From DATKZH01 sp964475955 (GTDB lineage Bacteria > Planctomycetota > Planctomycetia > Pirellulales > Thermoguttaceae), in the NCBI GenBank assembly GCA_964475955.1, contig CAYYZY010000010.1:1-64000 (forward strand): 64,000 bases of DNA. Direction: 5' to 3'. Position numbers and translations under genes: made by a program. How positions within the stretch are numbered: the first letter of the stretch is position 1; each line of letters opens with the position of its first letter. The notes beneath the pieces are model-generated. The model had not been told where the DNA came from and searched no databases. It worked only from the letters and a program-made list of their open reading frames with translations. This document shows, piece after piece, positions 1 through 15,000 of the stretch.

Positions 1-3000
1 CGCCCGGCACGCTTGCCTCGGGCGGCGTGCCGGTTTACGTGCGGCCCGACGTGGACCAGTTGGAGGTGTCGCGGCTGGTGACCAACGCGGTGAGTCGCCG
101 CTTCCGCGCGCTGCCGGACCGGATCTACGTCCCGCCGGCGATGACCGCGGGGACCTTGAACGGGTCGGCGTTTACCGTCACCGGGCTGAGCGGCGTGAAC
201 GTGCCGGAGGAAGTGACCTTCGAGTTTACCTTCGGCGCGACGACCGTGGTCAATCCGCAGTACGTCCGGGTCGGGCTGAGCGGCGCGGCCACTCCGGCCA
301 TGATTGCCGGCCGGATCGCCGGCGCCGTCAACCTGCTGAACAGCACCGCCGCCTGGCAAGTAAGCGCCACGAGCACCTCGGACGGCTTCGTGCAGCTTGC
401 CGGTCCGCAGACGTTCTTCAACGGCCTCAATCCGTTCAGTGCGGGTAACAGCCCGCTGCGCGCGCACGACGTGAACGAAACCACGATCAAGCTGGACGAG
501 CGCGAGGACGACGCTCTCGGCCAGACCGAGCCGTTGATGCACGTGTATACATACGCGGTGACCGACTCCGGGCCGCTAGCGCACAAAAACTTTCTGGAAG
601 GCGATACGACCAGTAAGTACTACGGTCAACCGGCCCTCGGCAACAATCGGTTCTACGACTATCGGCGCGGCCAGAACAACAGCTACGAGGGTTGGTACAT
701 CGACGACGTGATCATCGGCTTTGCCGAACGGGGCGAGATGATCACCAACGTCCCGGCCGGCCTCACCAGCTTCGATTTCGTCGGCAACCCGCAGGTGACC
801 GATCCGATCGTGGTCGAGGGCTCGTACCAGTTGGAGGTTCGCCGGGGGGACGAGTACGGCGTGCTGCTCACTCCGCCCGACAGCCCGTATCGGGTCGTCA
901 AGCTCTCGTCCCAGGCCGACACGCAGGATCGTTGGACCCAGGCGTTCACGATGCAGACGCCCGCGGCCAGCGATATCGCCCACGGCGACCGTTTCTCGCT
1001 CGACGACGGCGTGAACCGGCAGGAGTTCGTCTACCACGATTCCGTGATTCGGGGCTCGACCGGCAACGCCATCCCGATCTATTTCGACGCCGCGATGTCC
1101 GGCGGCCAGATCGCCGATCTCACCGCCTCGGCCATCAATCTGGCCTACGACCAGGGACGGCTCGACGTGACGGCCGCCTCGCTGTCGACGAGCAGACGGG
1201 TGGACTTGTGGGGAGTAACGGCCGCCGAGGGAACGATTGGAGACGAGGTCCTCGATCGAACGCTTTTCGGCTCCGTGGAGGCCGTGCTCGAGGAGCGCTT
1301 CCGCCTGTTCCCCGGGTCCGGTAGCGGCATCGAGCACCGCGATACGTTCCGGATCGAGGACGGCGCCAACGCGGTCGACTTCATTTTCCTCACCTCCTTC
1401 AGTGGGGAACTGCCACCGCCGGGCATGTACGCGGTCTACTTCACTTTCGGCATGACCACCCAAAGGATAGCCGACCTGGTCGCCGACGCCGTCGACGAAG
1501 CGAATAGCGACGGAGCGCTCAACGTCACCGCCACCCCGGGCGTGCTTACGGGTACGGTCGACTTGCAGGGGGCGACCGCGGTCGACGGGATCGACTACAG
1601 CACGTTCTACGTCTCCACGCCTCCGGCAGGCGTGAACTATTTCCATCCCGACGCGGCCGGCAACCCCCTGATCGGCGATCGCAACCTGGAGCGGCAAAAG
1701 GGCCAGATCGTCATCGACAACAACAGCATTCTGTACTCCTCGGAGTACGGAATCCGGGTCGAGCCCGACGCGCGCGACGCCGCCAACCAGCGGCCGCACC
1801 CCGGTTCGGGCCGCACGCTGGCCGCCGAGAACGACCTGCTGCCCGGCATCATGATCGAGAACAACGTGGTCGCCTACAGCGGCACCGGCGGGATTCGCTT
1901 CAGCGGCGATCCCAACCCGCCGGGCGATCCCGTTGGGGCGGTTCCCTTCGGCCGGATCGTCAACAACACCGTGTACGGCCCCAAGGCCGGGGCTCAGGCG
2001 GGCGTGGGCATCGAAGTGGTCAACAACGCCGGCCCCACCGTGTTGAACAACGTGGTGGCCAATCTGGAAACGGGCATCAGCGTCGACGCAGGCAGCCTTG
2101 CCGAAACGGTCATCGACTTCACGGTCTACCAGAACAACGTCCAGAACCGGGCGGGATTCACCACCGACAGCATCTACGAGACCGTGGCCCCGGACACGCC
2201 CTCGCTCTTCGTGGCGCCGGAGCGCGAGAACTTCTACCCGCGCGAGTTCTCCGCGGTGATCGACAGCTCGATCAACTCGCTGGAAGAGCGCCAGGGATAC
2301 TTCAACCAGGTGCTCGAGCCGATCGGGATTCCCGTGTCGCCGATCCTGGCGCCGGAGTACGACCTCAACGGCCAGCTGCGTAAAGACGATCCGCGCGTCG
2401 CCTCGCCGCCCGGCCTGGGTGGAAACGTGTTCAAGGACCGCGGGGCCATCGATCGCGTCGACTTCGTCGGCCCGACCGCCTCGCTCCTCCTCCCGCTCGA
2501 CAACGGTCCGAACGACCGCGATCCGGCACGCGACGACGCGGTCCTGGTCGGGGCCCGGCTGATGGAATTCGTGCTCGACCTGGAAGACGAGGGGGCGGGC
2601 ATCGACGACGCCACGGTCCTCGCGCAGGCCCTCGACGTCTACGTCGACGACGCCACCGTGCCGCTGGTCGTGAACCGCGACTACTTCTTCAACTACGACA
2701 GCACCAGCGACCAGATCCACCTCCTGCCGGCCGCCGGCATCTGGCAGAGCGGCCACACGTATACGGTGGTGCTGAACCGAAGCCTGATCCGCGATCTGGC
2801 CGACAACGGACTCCAGCCGAACCGCGGCCAGTCCGACCCGATCTACGGCGACGCCTACTTCCGCATCAGCCTGGCCGGGCTCGACTTCGGCGACGCGCCG
2901 GAAAGCCTCGGGTACCCGTCCCTGCTGGCCAGCGACGGAGCCCGGCACGTGGCGCTTCCCGACTTCTTCCTCGGCCCGCTCGGCCAGGGCCAGAGACTGA

Positions 3001-6000
3001 CTTACGAGTCCGACGCACGACAGAGCCTCGACGCCGACGGCGGCGACCTGATGGACGACGGCATCGTGTTCGACTCGGGCCTCCTGGCCAAGGAGAACGA
3101 AGAGAACTACGTGGGCTTGACGGTCATGGCCTCGCTGCCCGCGCCTCAAGCCGGCGGCCCGCCCTCGACGGGCTACCTCGACGCTTGGATCGACTGGGCG
3201 GGCGACGGCAGTTGGGACGCCGGCGACCGGATCCAGGTCTACGACGACGACCCGGTTGCCAACCCCGGCGCCACCCTGTACACCGGCTCGATCCCGGTCG
3301 TCCAGGGCGACAACCACTTCTACCTGGTCGTGCCGGCCGGGATGACGGAGGACCTGACCACGTTCGGCCGTTTCCGCTTGTCGAGCGACGGCGGCCTGGG
3401 GGTCACCGGCGCGGTCGAGGGCGGGGAAGTCGAAGACTACCCGTTGGAAGTGGTCACGGCGCTGCGCGACTGGGGCGATGCGCCGGATACGTACATGACC
3501 ACCCGAGAGGCCAACGGCGCCCGGCACAGGCTCCCGATCGACGCCGCCCCCGAACTCTACCTGGGGAGCACCGTCGACGCCGAAGGCGACGGCCGGCCCA
3601 CCGCCGACGCCAGCGGCGACGACACCCACGGCGTGGACGACGAGGATGGTATCCGATTCCTCGGCCCGATCATCGCCGGCCAGCCGGTCCAGGTGGAAGT
3701 CACCAGTTCCCAGCCCGGCGGTCTTTTGCACGCCTGGTTCGACTACAACGGCGACGGCAACTTTGGCGCCCTGGGGACCGACGCGGTCGATCCGTCCGAT
3801 GACGTTCTGGACGTCGGCGAGCACGTACTGAGCAACGTGTTCCTCGGCAGCACCGTACAGACGGTGACGATCAATGTCCCCTCGCTCGTGCAGGACGGCC
3901 CCACGATTGCCCGGTTCCGGCTGAGCACCCAGGCGGACTTCGACCTGCCCTGGTACGGCGAGGCCGACGGGGGCGAGGTGGAAGACTACCAAGTGGTGAT
4001 CCTGCCGACCAGCGCCATGGACTTCGGCGACGCGCCCGTCCCGTATCCAACCACCGTGGCCGAGGACGGCGCCCGGCACGCGTATCCCTCCAATCCGGAC
4101 GCCAGGCTGTACTTGGGCGAATTGGTCGATCCGGAACAGGCCGCCGTTCGCAACGCCACGGCCACCGGCGACGACGAGGACAACCTCGACGACGAGGACG
4201 GCGTGCTGATCGGCACGAACGACCCGGTCGGCGAGCCGGGGCTACTCAACGTGTTGAAGTCGGGCAACGGCGAGCGAACCTCGATCTGGGTGCAAGCCGG
4301 CGGGGTGAGCCAGGCAGAGCCCGGCTACCTCAATGCATGGGCCGACCTGAACGGCGACGGCAGTTGGGCGGGCTACACCGATGCCGACGGAAACCCCGTT
4401 TCCGAGCGGATCTTCACCAACGAGCCGTTGACGAACGACCAGGTTTGGCAGGAACTCAAGATCGAACTGCCCAGCGGCCTGGACCCGATCACCACGTTTG
4501 CCCGGTTCCGCATCACGGCGACCGAGATGGACGCCGACCCCGCCTACGAGGGGTACCTGGGCGAATTTCCCAGCGGTGAAGTGGAGGACTACCAGGTCTC
4601 GATCGTCACCGGCGACGCCTCGATCAGCGGCTACAAGTTCAACGACGAGAACGCCGACGGCCTGTGGAACATCCAGGGCAGCACCGCGCCCGTTCCGCAG
4701 ACCGACCTCGCCCCGCTCGGCTCGGGGTCGATGGTGTTGATGTCGGGCTGGGACAGCGACGGCCTGGAGTACACCGACGTCGCGCAGAACGACGACCTCT
4801 CGTCGCAATCGCTCCCGCTCGGCTTCTCCTTCGAGTTCTTCGGGAACACGTACAACGAGTTCTACGTCAACAACAACGGGAACATCTCCTTCGGCCAGGA
4901 GGTGAACAACTTCATCCCGCAGGGCTTCCCGCAGACGACGCCCGTCGTGGCACCCTTCTGGGCCGACGTCGATACGCGCGACGGCGGTTCCGGTTCCGGG
5001 GGCCCCGCCGGCGAAGTGCGGATGTTGCAGGACGTCAGCGATCGCGGCAACGCGTTCGTCCAGATCGACTGGGTCGACGTGGGCTACTACAACCAGCTCG
5101 ATGCCGACAACACCGAGGCCCGCAACGCGTTCTCGCTGTACATCGAAGACGACCCGCTGGGCGACGTCGTCATCTTCCAGTACTACGGCATGGAGTGGAC
5201 CACCGGCGATACGACCGGCACTGACGGCTTGGGCGGCGTGGGGGCCCAGATCGGCTTCGACGCCGGAGACGGGACCAACTTCATCAGCCTGATGCGTCCC
5301 AACAGCCTGGAGGACCTCTCCGACCTGCTCCAGGTCGAGCGGTACGAGTTCCGGATCGATCCCGCGACGGGCACGCCGGCCCAGGCCGAGCCGGGCGTTG
5401 CCGACGTCGTGGTGTGGCTCGATCGCGACGAAAACGGGGTGCTCACGTTCGAAGATACCGACGGCGACGGCGTCGTCGATACGCCGGTCGAACCCTGGAC
5501 CCTCACCATGGAGGACGACCCCTCGACGCCCAACGTGAACGAGCGCGGCTACTACGAGTTCGACGGGCTGTTCGCGGGCAATTACGTGGTCCACGAGGCG
5601 CTCGTCCCGCCGGCCGAACTGGAGCCGTTCCTGCCGGAAGGATTGGATGACTTCAGTGAGTGGTTCCAAACCTATCCCGACCCGGACTCGACCGAGCCCG
5701 TCTACTTGCCCGAGGGCGTGCTGGAACTGAACGCGGTCGCCGGGGGCGACGTGACGGACGGCCAGTACTTCTCGGTCAGCGACGGCACCGTGACGACCTG
5801 GTTCGAGTTCGACAAGGACGGCGATTTGGACGTGGAGGAGCGGACTCCGATCACCGTGACCGACGCCGACACGGCCGAAGACGTGGCCCAGAAGGTCGCC
5901 GTGGCCGTCGAATCGGACGCCACGCTCGAGGTCTCCGCAGCGGCTTCGGAGAGCGTCGTGACCTTGACCCTTACGGCGACCGGCGACGAGGCGTCGCTCA

Positions 6001-9000
6001 CCTACGGGCAGGAGACCAGCCCGCTCGACCCGATCAGCTCCTACGCCCTGGGGGGCGTGTACGAAGTCGGGCTGGATGCGGGCGAGCAGCTTACCGACGC
6101 GAACTTCGGCAACTTCCGGAGGCCGCACGTGACCGTGAGCGACGTTTCGGTGTACGAGGGCGACGTCGGAACGACGCCGGTCGACGTGACGGTCAGCGTG
6201 ACCAAGTCGTTCGGCTCCACGATCCAACTCGACTACCGGACCGAGGACGACACGGCCGTCGACGGGATCAACGACGGCGGGGAACCGGCCGACTACGAGG
6301 CCGTGGATCCCGCGGATCCCGACTACGAGTCGTTCATCATCGATCCTCACGAGGACCCGGTGGGCGTCTGGAGTTCCGGGGCGGTCGGCATGCTCTCTCC
6401 GCGCCAGCAGGCCGCCGGGGCGCCGGAGTTCTCGCTCGTCGATCCCGGCGCGCTGATCATGCAGCCCAACGACGACCTTTCCAGCACGATTCAGGACCTG
6501 GGCTTCACCTTCGAGTTCTACGGCAACAACTTCACGCAGTTCTACGTGAACAACAACGGGAACATCTCGTTCACGCAGTCCTTGTGGCAGTTCACGCCGT
6601 CCGGCTTCCCCCAAAGCACCCCGGTCGTGGCCCCGTTCTGGGCCGACGTGGATACCCGGCCCGATTGGCAGACGGGCGACCCCGGCGGTGAAGTCCGGCT
6701 CGCTCAAGGGACGACGTCCCAAGGCAATCCGTACATCCAGGTCGATTGGATCGACACGGGTTACTTCTCCGCGCACACCGACAAGCGCAACTCGTTCACG
6801 CTCTACATCGAGGACGACCCGCTGGGCGACATCGTCGCGTTCGTCTACCACGACATGGAGTGGACTACCGGCGATGCCAGCTTCGGGATCAACGGCTTCG
6901 GCGGTGAGGGGGCCCAGATCGGCTTCGATTCGGGCGACGGCCTCAACTACGAGAGCGTGTTGCGGCCCAACAGCCAAGCCGACCTCGACGTGTTGAACGC
7001 CATGGGGCAGTGGGTCGTGCGGATCGACCCGACCACCGGCCTGATCCAGGAAGAGGAATTCCAGGCCGAGTACTACTACGACGTCTCCGGCGAGCGCGTC
7101 GTCTGGGAGGCGAAGGACGGCGACGACCTCGACGTCTTCCTCTACGACGGGCAGACCGAGACCCTCCGTCAACTCACCGACGACAACACCGACGATACGT
7201 CGCCGCGGATCGCCGGCTCCTACGTCGTCTGGGTCGGCCACGACGGCGACTTCGGCCCCGGCGGAACCGGCGGAACCGGCGACGATTCGCAGATCTACCT
7301 CTACAACATCGACACCGGCGTGACCACCCAGCTCACCCACGACCCGTTCGCCGTGGGCGGACCGCAGGTCTCCGAGTCGCACGTGGTCTGGTGGGGGGAG
7401 ACGGCCGTCGACCGGGAGATCTATCTCTACGATATCGCCGACGGAACCACCGAGAACATCTCGGCCCAGGTGTACGATCACGAGGGGTTGGACGACCAGG
7501 ATCCGCAGATTTCCGGCTCGCTGGTGGTCTGGACCGGGTACGACGGGAAGGACGAGGAAGTCTATCTCTACGACGCCGACGCCGGTCGCGTCGTCGAGGT
7601 GACCCAGAACACCCAGAGGGACTCGGCCGCGCGGATCGACGGCGACAACGTGGTGTGGCGAGGTCACGACGGCAGCGACTACGAGATCTTCCTGTTCCAG
7701 TACGACTCCGCGACCGGAACCGGAGCCACCACCCAGGTCACCGACAACGACAACGACGACAGGACGCCCCAGGTCTCCGGCCGCAACGTGGTCTGGCAGG
7801 GCTACGACGGCGTCGTGCCCGGCGATCGCGGCGACTGGGACATCTACCGCTATCACATCCCGACGCAGGGCGTCACGAACGTCTCGTCGAACGCCTTCCT
7901 CGAGGACGCGAATCCGCAGATCATCGGCGAGCAGGTGGTCTGGGAATCGCGGCACCTGGGCGACAACTGGGAGATCGTGCACACCCGGCTGGGGGCGGAA
8001 ACCGACCCGCAGAACATCTCGCAGGATTTTGCCAGCGCCGACCGCTATCCGCTGGTCAGCGACAGCCTGGTCGTCTGGCGGGCCTTCGATGGCGAGGACT
8101 ATCGGCTGATGATGGCCAGCCAGGCCGAGCCGGTCGTCACCGAGACGATCCCGCTGACCGTCTACGGCGACTTCACGCCCGAACCCGACGAGTGGTTCCA
8201 GTTGCACGTGACGGGTGCGGAAGTCGTCGCCCCCGACGACGGGAGCACGATCGTCGGCAGCGTGCTCGTCGACGACGAAACGGCCGAGATCGAAATCCGC
8301 AACGACGACGCCGGTTGGGACTTCGGCGATGCCCCGGCTCCGTATCCCACGCGGATGGCCGACGGCGGGGCTTACCACCAGATCATGTGGGACGCCCAGC
8401 AAAACGTCCAGTTGGCCCTGGGCACGCTGCTCGATCCCGACGCGGACGGCCAGCCCAGCGCCGCCGCGCTCGGCGACGACCGCGACGTCTTCTGGCAGCA
8501 GCTCAGCCAGGACGACGAGGACGGCGTCACCTGGAGCCGCCTGGCACCGGGCCAGATCGCCCAGTTCGAGGTCACGGTCACCGGCGAAGGCTACGTCAGC
8601 GCCTGGCTCGACTTCGACGGCGACGGCGTTTGGGGCGGCGACACGGGCTACACGACCCCCGACGGCGACCCGATCTCCGAGAAGATCATCAGCGAAGCGT
8701 ACTTCGACGGCAGCGAGCCGACGCGCACCTTCTACGTCTACGTGCCCGCTGAGTTGGGCGAAATGACCACCTACGCCCGCTTCCGCCTCAGCGACGAGGC
8801 CGCAGCGGTCGCGCTGCCGACGGGCCCGAGCGATCCGGCCGACGTCGCCTACGGCGAAGTGGAGGACTACCGGGTCAACATCGAGGTGGGCGACGGCCGG
8901 ATCAGCGGCTGGAAGTTCGACGACCGCGACGGCAACGGCCTCTGGAACACCGAGGGGCGGCCGGTCGAGGTGCCCGACGTCTCGCTGAACACCCTCGGGG

Positions 9001-12000
9001 CGGGAGAGCAGGTGCTGATGTCGGGCCGCGACAGCGACGGCCAGGTATACACCGACGTCGCCGAAAACGACGACCTCTCGTCGGGGCCGCTCGACCTGGG
9101 CTTCGAGTTCGACTTCTACGGGAACACGTTCACCCAGTTCTACATCAACAACAACGGCTCGATCACGTTCGGGTCGCCGGTGAGCCGGTTCATCCCGCAG
9201 GGCTTCCCGCTGACGACGCCGATCATCGCCCCGTTCTGGGCCGACGTCGACACGCGGCTCGACAGCACGGGCGGCGCCACCGGCGAGGTGCGATGGTCGA
9301 GCGGGATCAGCGAACGCGACAACCGGTACGTCCAGGTCGATTGGATCGACGTCGGGCACTACGACAGCACCGATCCGGACAACAACGGCACCCGTAACAC
9401 GTTCTCCCTGTACATCGAGAACGACCCCGTCGACGGCGACGTCGTGATCTTCGACTACACGGCGCTCGATTGGACGACGGGCGACCGAACGGGCACCGGC
9501 GACGGCTTCGGCGGGCGGGGCGCCCAGGTCGGGTTCGACGCGGGCGACGGGGTCAACTACCTCAGCCTGATGCGGCCCGATGATCCGATGACCCTCTCCG
9601 ACCTGTTGCAGGTCGAGCGGTACTCCTTCCGGATCGATCCCAATACGGGCGCGCCCATTCGACCCGAGCCCGGCGTGGCCGGCGTGACCGTGTACCTCGA
9701 CCTGAACGGCAACGGCGTGCTCGACACGAGCTTCAACGACGACCCGGCTCAAGGGCCGCTCACCGTTCCCGAGCCGTGGACGGTCACCTCCGAAGACGAT
9801 CTCTCCACGCCGAACGTGGACGAGACCGGTTGGTACGAGTTCGACCACCTCGTCCCAAGTGCCCAGCTCTCTCCGCTCGACCACTACGTGGTCCGCGAAG
9901 TGCCGCTGGGAAGCGACTGGATCCCGACGTATCCCAACCAGCAGGCGTACATTCCGGCCGGGACCCTGGAGATCCAGACCGCGCCTCAGGCCGAGCTTCA
10001 GGACCGGGGATGGTTCCGGGTCGGCGACGGCTCGGACAACATCCTCTTCGAATTCGACACCGACGGCGACGGCAATCCGCCCGCCTCGGGGGTCGTGCTC
10101 GTCGACGTGAGCGGCGCGCAAACCGCAACCCAGGTCGCCGCGGCGGTCGCCGGCGCGGTCAACTCGGTCGGGCGTTTGGACGTGACCGCGTCGATCTCCG
10201 CCGACCTGGTCGTTCTCCGGGCGGAGGGCGACGGCGAGGTCGAGTTCACCAAGCAGATCGGCAGTCCGCTGAAGAACGTCACGTCGAACACCGAAGTGGA
10301 CGTGAAGACGGGCCAGGGATACTACAACGTCTTCCTCGCCGAAGGCGAGCTGTTCACCCAGGCGAACTTCGGGAACTACAAGAAGCCCGAAGTCGCGATC
10401 TCCGACGTGTTCGTCTCCGAAGGCGACCTGGGCGAGACCACGGTCGACGTCACGGTGCACGTGACCCAGTCCTTCGGCTCCGAGATTACGCTCGACTACC
10501 ACACCGTCGACGGCACGGCCACCGACGGCGTGCCCGACGGCGTTCCGCCCGAGCCGGAGGACGAAGACTATCAGGCGGTCAGCGCCGGGCAGCTCATCAT
10601 CGAGCCGAGCGATACGCCTGCGGGCGATTGGAGCTCGGAAGTGATCGTGACGACGGAGCCGCGGCAGATCGTGGGGGCGGCCAAGGCCGACATCATGTTC
10701 ATCTTCGACGTGTCGGGGAGCATGGGCTGGGCGATCGACAATACGCGGCAGAACCTGCTGCTGGTGGAACAGGCGATGATGGACGCCGACATCGAGGCAC
10801 AGTACGGCCTGGTCAAGTTCCCGGCGGAGGAGACGCAACTGGGCGACGATCCTCTCCTGGTACAGGATCTGACCGATTTCGCCACGTTCACCGACCCCAC
10901 CGGCCCCTTCATGACGATGGACCTGTGGGGAGCCTTCGAGCGGGGTAGCCGAGGCGTGCTGGAGGCGTTGAACCAGTTCGATCCGCAGGGATTCACGACC
11001 TCGGCCACGTACCGGCCCGACGCGCAGCCGATCCTCGTGCTGGTGACGGACGAGGACGACGACACGCTCGACGACTTCCCGGCTGAAGTCCCGCTGGCGC
11101 AGCAGGCGGTGGCCGCGAACAACGCCGTCTTTACGGGCATCGTCGAGCCGTTCTTCGGCAACACGCCGCAGACGTACGGCGTGCTGGCCCAGCAAAGCGG
11201 CGGCATGCTGTTCGACATCTGGCAGTTCCAGGCCGATCCCACGGGATTCCTCTCGAACCTGGCCACCTTCATCGCCGGGCAGGTCACGCCGGAGCCGATT
11301 CCCGAGAACTACTTCGACGCGGGCGACGGCTACATGGTGTGGGAGGCCAAGGGCGGCGAGGACGGCGACATCTACCTCCACAACCTGGAGACCGACGTCA
11401 CCCGCCGGCTGACCAACAACGACACCGAAGATCACTCTCCGAAGATCGACGTTACCGGCGACTGGCTGAACGTGACCTGGGTCGGCCACGACGGCCACTT
11501 CGGTCCCACCGGCGAAGGCGACGACTCGCAGATCTTCCTGTACCGCGAGAACCTCGTTACCGGTCAGCGGCAGACGATGCAGTTGACGCACGACCCCTAC
11601 ATGGTCGACGACCCGCAGGTCTCCGACAGGCTTGTCACCTGGTGGGGAGAGACCGACACCGACCGGGAGATCTACGTCTACGACATCGAATCCGGGACCA
11701 CCACGAACGTGTCGGCCCTGGTCTACGACCATGCGAACTTGAACGACTACGATCCGCAGGTCTCCGGCTCCCGGGTCGTCTGGTACGGCAGCGACGGCAA
11801 GGACGACGAGATTTACCTTTACGACGCCGACACGGGCACGATCACCGAGATCACCACGAACGGCGTCCGGGACGGCTGGGCCCACGTGGGCGCGTCGACC
11901 GTTGCCTGGAAAGGCTGGGACGGAAACGACTACGAGATCTTCGTCTACGACGTCGACTCCGGCGTCACCACGCAGGTGACCGACAACGCCGAGGACGACG

Positions 12001-15000
12001 ACAGCCCGCGGGTCGCCGAAGACGGCCTGAACGTCGTGTTCCAGGGCTACGACGACACGCGCGGGACCCGGGGCGACGTGGACGTTTTCCGCTATCACGT
12101 CCCCTCCGGCGCGTTCGAGAACATCTCGAACAACGCGTACCTCGACGACGGGAACCCGCGGATTTGCGGCAACCGGGTCGTCTGGGAGTCGGAGCACCTG
12201 GCCGGCAACTGGGAGGTGATGTACTACGACCTCGACGCCGAGACGCCGCCGCAGAACGTCTCCGGCGATTTCGACATGGAAGATCGCTACCCGGTCGTCA
12301 GCGAAGACGCGGTCGTCTGGCGGAGCTACGACGGCGACGTCTATCGGCTGATGGTTGCCGAGCAGGGCGAGCCGGAAGTGACCGAAACGCTCACGCTGGT
12401 CGTCAACGGCGACACGACGGTCGAGCCCGATGAGACGTTCGACGTGGTCATCGACGGGGCCGACGTCGCCGCGCTCAACCCGGTGCTCAGCGTGGAGGAG
12501 GTGTCGGTCGTCGACAGCGAGGCGACGGTTACGATCCTCAACGACGACAGCGGCCTCGACTACGGCGATGCGCCCTTGCCCTACGCGACCCTGGCCAGCG
12601 AGAACGGTGCCCGTCACGCCGTTCCGGACGACCTGTTCAACCCCGAATTGTGCCTCGGTTCGCTGATCGACCCCGAAATGGACGGCCAACCCGAGAGCAA
12701 CGCCTTGGGCGACGATAACGACGTGTTCGCCGCCCCGTACGGGGACGACGAGGACGGCGTCACCTGGAGCCGCGTGGCCCCCGGCGCGAACATCGAGGAC
12801 TTCGAGGTCACGGTGACCGGCGAAGGTTACCTGAGCGCGTGGATCGACTTCGACCAGGACGGCGTCTGGGACAACGACCCCTACGTCGACGGCGACGGCA
12901 ACACGATTTCGGAGAAGATCCTCAGCGAGGTGTGGCTGAGCGGCGTCGACCAGTTCGGAAATCCGCAGCCCACGACCTACTCGTTCGACGACGTCCTCAT
13001 TCCCGCCAGCCTGGACGTGATGAGCACGTACGCGCGATTCCGTTTCAGCTCGATCGAGGAAGCGGTCGCGTCGCCGGTCGGGGAGTACGTCTACTACAAC
13101 ACGGAGAGCGAGGAGTGGGAAGTCGCCCCCGGCGAGGTGGAAGACTACGCGGTCCAGATCGAGGTGGGCGACGCGTTCATCAGCGGCTACAAGTTCAACG
13201 ACCTCGACGGCGACGGCGTCTGGGACAAGGAGCCGGCCCACGAGGGAGTGGCCCCGACGATCGAGCCGGTTTCTCCCGGCGTGGGTGTGCTGATGTCGGG
13301 GATCGACAGCGACGGCGTGCCCTACACCAACGTCTCGCCCAACGACGATCTCTCCTCCGGCCCGATCTCGCTCGGCTTCGATTTCGAGTACTACGGGGAG
13401 ATCTACACCGACTTCTACATCAACAACAACGGAACCGTCTCCTTCCTGGCTCCCAGCGGCGACACGCCGGGAGCGGGCGGATTCCCGCAAGGCGTGCCGA
13501 TGATCGCCCCCTTCTGGGCCGACGTCGACACCCGCAACGACGGCGGCAGCGTCCACCTGGCCACCGGCGTGAGTGAACGGGGCAACCCGTTCGTCCAGGT
13601 CGACTGGGTCAACGCTGGCTACAACGACCGCACGAGCGGGGCCAACACCGACTCCCGCAACTCGTTCGCGCTCTACATGGAAGACGACCCCGGCGGGGAC
13701 ATCGTCGCCTTCCACTACTACGACGCCGACGACAACGGCGTGGTCGACCTCTCGTGGACCACCGGCGACAAGGACGGGGGCACGGCCGGCTTCGGCGGCG
13801 AAGGCGCCGAGATCGGCTTCGACTCCGGCGGCTTCGGCGACTACTTCAGCCTGGCCCGTCCTGCCAGCCAGGCTGAGCTCAACGCCTTGGACGTCCAGTA
13901 CGGCTTCCGCTTCGACCCCGGTACCGGTCGGCCTCTGGGGGTCGAGCCGGGCGTGGCCGGCGTCACGATCTTCCTCGACAAGGACCTGCCCGGCCAACCG
14001 GGGTTCGGCGTGCTCGATCCGGATGAGCCGTGGACCACCACCATGGCCGACGACCCGGTCACGAGCAACGTGGACGAGACCGGCTTCTACGAGTTCACGA
14101 GGCTGTTCGACGGACCTTACACGGTCCGCGAGCTTGCCCCGTCGGGCTGGCTGCAAACGAGCCCCAACACCGACGACCTTTACCTGGCCGGCGCCACCAT
14201 GGACGTGTTGGTACCCCGGGTGGGTACGACGGAGACCGCCGACGTTTCCGACAAGCAGACCTTCACGCTCGGCGACGGGGAAGGTTCGGTCTTGTTCGAG
14301 TTCGACAGCAACAACATGCTGGACGACCCGTCGGCCGTGCGCGTGGCCTTTACGCCCGGCGACTCGAGAACTGCGGTGGCACGCGCCATCCGTACGGCAG
14401 TCAACGCCTCGACCGACGTCTCCTTCCGCGTCAGCGCCAGTTCCATCGGCGGAACGGTCACCTTGACGGGCAACCTGCTGGCGTTCCACCCGGGCACCAG
14501 CGAGCTGACGACCACGGCCGGTTCGCACAGCGTCGCCGAGGGCTACTACCACCTGGAGTTGCGTCCGAGCGAGGAGATGCAGAACGTCAACTTCGGCAAC
14601 TACAGGGTGCCGGAGATTTCGGTCCTCGACGCCCAGGTAATCGAAGGGAACGACGGCGTCAATCCGACGACGAAGGTCGACGTCACGCTGCGGCTGGCCG
14701 AGTCGTTCGGCGCGCCGATCGTCGTCGACTACCAAACGCGCGACACCGATCCCGTTTCCGCCGTGGGCGGCGACCTGTACGCCGACCCGACCGGCCTCGA
14801 CTACCAGAGCGTCACCGGCTCGGTGACCATCCCTCCGCACGGTCAGCCCTTGGAGGAATGGACCGTTAGGCCCATCACCGCCAACCGGTCGAACGACTAC
14901 AATTACCAGGTTTCCGGCGACAGCCTGGTGTATGAGGCCTACGACGGGCACGATTGGGAGGTCTACCTCTACGACGAAGGGACCGACACCACGCGCCGGT

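Noticed and set aside
576..4079. A 1,167-codon - strand frame
   Set aside because: Same antisense effect over the first part of the giant gene; no start signal and no recognisable domain.
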